A stretch of DNA of 13,903 nt from Deltaproteobacteria bacterium (GTDB taxonomy: Bacteria; Desulfobacterota; Syntrophia; Syntrophales; Smithellaceae): contig SBEK01000112.1 in assembly GCA_009668925.1 (NCBI GenBank), positions 1-13,903 of the forward strand. Reading direction: 5' to 3'. Positions 12,262 through 13,903 of this stretch are shown one piece after another (the first letter of the stretch is position 1; each line of letters begins with the position of its first letter). The translations under genes were made by a program, and so were the position numbers. Under the pieces are notes generated by a model. The model was not told the origin of the DNA. It did not search any database and worked only from the letters and a program-made list of their open reading frames with translations.

Positions 12262-13903
12262 CTATAACCGCCAGAGGAGTTTAAGTTTACCGACAAGTTC
12301 TTTTTGCCGCTCGTCGATGGCGGCCGGCGTCCATTCTCTATACTGCAACACCTGCGCCGTGATCATGAAAGGCGATGCGCCCCGGCCGGCGGCGAAATAA
12401 TAATTCTTCATTTTCTCGAAATCAAAATTCCGCGCCTGGACGCTTTTCCCGCCTGCGAGCAAAACCAGATTCCCGATACGATGCACCCGCTGCGATCTTT
12501 CGTCCGCCGTGGGAAACCATTTGATCCAGATGCTGTCCTTGTCCGGGTTTTGCGGAAGAACATGTTCCACCGAGATGACGGGGTCCTCCTGCAGGATTCT
12601 TCCCCCGGCGAGCGCCGAGTCGAGGCGCAGGAGAACATACCGCCGGATTCTTTTGGCGAGGAATAGATCACCGGCGAGAATTTTCATAATCAGGCCTGCT
12701 TCGCCCGCAGTCAATTGAAGCGGAGAAGTGGCGGCCTCCAGATCGGCTCTTTCTTCAATCGCCAAAAGAAGCCGCTCATAACGGCGGAGGCGGGAATAGG
12801 CGTCCGCCCGCAAAATCATCAGGCCCGCCGCCAGTCGCTCCAGGTCGGTGAAGAATCGATCGCGGGCGCTTCGCGCATCGCGGTTTTGCGCCAGGTAGAG
12901 GATCGCCGGCGGCACCCAGTCGAAGTTGTCGATTTGGTTCAGCCAGGCGAGCATGGAATTGACGGTCGGGGCGCCTTCATCGCTGCTATAAGATGCCGTC
13001 CTGATGATTTCGAGATATTCCGAGTACGGCCGGAGGACTTCATCGATGAATTTTTGCGGGTTCTTTTGCGGCGGAATGTGCTTGCGGTATTCAAGGAGGG
13101 CGACATCCCGCAATTTTGTTTTGCGGTAAACCTGCCGGACATGGGCGAATAATTCCTGAAAGGTTTCTTCCTCCTCGTCCTCCCAGAACTTGGCGTACAC
13201 TCCCTGTTTATCCCCCGGAAGCGACCCGATCATTTCCGACCGGATCAGGTCGATGAGCCGGAGGTCCTGCATCCGGGCGGAGAGCACGGAGAATGTGTGA
13301 TAGGCCGATTCGATATCCGGGGCGGATACGGCAACCAGAAAACAGCGCAGCATCAGGTATTGCAGAAGCCTCTGGCATCGCAATTCCGGAAGATGGGCCA
13401 GAGCCTCTATGAAAAAGTTTACATGGTCCAGGACGTTTCTTTGGTTCTCCGTGAGGGGTGAGCCGAAGGGCTCGGGGCTCTGCGGCTCTTTCTCGTCCTG
13501 GATAAAATAACGGAAGAATTCTTCGTCGCCCTCACGCAATTTAGACCGGTAGCGTTCGGACATTCCCGCGATCAGGTCGCCCTTTTCGTATTTGCATACG
13601 GCAAGCATAGCGGCAAACTGGCTGGGCAGCACGCGGCGCAGGGCCGCCAAAAGGATTGCAAACTCCGTTAACCGCCGCCTCCCGTCAACGACGGCGACGT
13701 CCGGAGCGTCCTCTGACTTGATCAGCGCTATGCTGCCCAGAAAATAAGGCCGGGTGAACAAGACGGGCTGCGCGTCGTTTTCCAAATAAGCCAAGAGGTC
13801 GGTCAGCAGTTCTCCGGCCTGATGCGCCGTCCACGTGTAAGGCCCGGGGTAGAGGGGCACCATAAAAGGAAAATCATTTTTAAAAATTTTAAACAACGCT
13901 TTG
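12262..13903 (-). CDS. DUF262-DUF1524 protein, GmrSD/SspE-like putative anti-phage nuclease (5' end open)
   Basis: The frame is open to the right edge. A TTG at 13896 would give 544 residues, but no RBS can be seen there and the true start may lie outside. Numbering from that TTG, residues 11-90 form a DUF262 N-domain: VPLYPGPYTW (13-22) where the family has VPxYQRxYxW, YFLGSI (51-56), and DGRRRLT (71-77) where the family has DGQQRLT. A long helical middle follows. Residues 440-500 carry the DUF1524 HNH-like nuclease motif: VEHVLPQ (443-449), HRIGNLVLL (472-480) and N490 before FDFEKMK. This architecture is that of GmrSD type IV restriction enzymes and SspE, which cut modified or foreign DNA in a nucleotide-dependent way. 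The nuclease residues look intact while the DUF262 motif is altered, so NTP use is uncertain. No methylase or dnd/ssp genes are visible. No terminator is clear downstream. Confidence 0.85.
   Translation of the reverse strand, partial: KALFKIFKNDFPFMVPLYPGPYTWTAHQAGELLTDLLAYLENDAQPVLFTRPYFLGSIALIKSEDAPDVAVVDGRRRLTEFAILLAALRRVLPSQFAAMLAVCKYEKGDLIAGMSERYRSKLREGDEEFFRYFIQDEKEPQSPEPFGSPLTENQRNVLDHVNFFIEALAHLPELRCQRLLQYLMLRCFLVAVSAPDIESAYHTFSVLSARMQDLRLIDLIRSEMIGSLPGDKQGVYAKFWEDEEEETFQELFAHVRQVYRKTKLRDVALLEYRKHIPPQKNPQKFIDEVLRPYSEYLEIIRTASYSSDEGAPTVNSMLAWLNQIDNFDWVPPAILYLAQNRDARSARDRFFTDLERLAAGLMILRADAYSRLRRYERLLLAIEERADLEAATSPLQLTAGEAGLIMKILAGDLFLAKRIRRYVLLRLDSALAGGRILQEDPVISVEHVLPQNPDKDSIWIKWFPTADERSQRVHRIGNLVLLAGGKSVQARNFDFEKMKNYYFAAGRGASPFMITAQVLQYREWTPAAIDERQKELVGKLKLLWRL

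Overview
The window (about 56% GC by eye, dense bacterial gene spacing, sigma-70 type promoters) looks like the chromosome of a Gram-negative bacterium. A lipoprotein-type solute receptor, a DUF3300/DUF2950 pair and a CheY/CheX/Ser-Thr kinase cluster would fit a deltaproteobacterium (Desulfobacterota, perhaps Syntrophales-like). That placement is inference from gene content; there is no rRNA or other marker gene.

Left part, plus strand (1-5823). The 3' end of an FAD-dependent L-2-hydroxyglutarate oxidase-like gene is followed by an AT-rich TTTTAAG tandem repeat and a near-consensus sigma-70 promoter. This promoter drives a complete branched-chain amino acid (HAAT family) ABC transporter: livK, livH, livM, livG, livF. 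The last four genes are tightly packed (2-bp gap, 14-bp overlap, 4-bp overlap). livK and livH are separated by 444 bp of non-coding DNA. That gap holds two palindromic elements, one with 15-bp and one with 18-bp terminal inverted repeats, plus three copies of AATGGCAT in alternating orientation that could form mutually exclusive stems. One element also carries a 7-codon micro-ORF with a good ribosome binding site.

Middle (5824-8755). On the minus strand a DUF3300 gene is followed by a DUF2950 gene, a pair of secreted or envelope proteins of unknown role. A small lipoprotein gene points the other way from the DUF3300 gene and ends at a strong 13-bp-stem terminator that probably also serves the convergent kinase gene.

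Right part, minus strand (8755-12120). A three-gene signalling operon starts at a TTGACA-N16-TATAAA promoter: a canonical CheY-like single-domain receiver, a CheX-like phosphatase fused to a degenerate receiver, and a 613-residue protein joining a degenerate receiver, a PilZ-like domain and an intact Hanks-type Ser/Thr kinase. The only receiver with full phosphorylation chemistry is the stand-alone CheY; the two fused receivers have lost key residues. This is the most interesting protein system in the window: a possible link between aspartyl phosphate, c-di-GMP and Ser/Thr phosphorylation.

Right edge (12262-13903). A DUF262-DUF1524 protein of the GmrSD/SspE-like anti-phage nuclease type is open at the window edge. 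Its HNH-type motif looks intact, but its DUF262 nucleotide-binding motifs are unusual.
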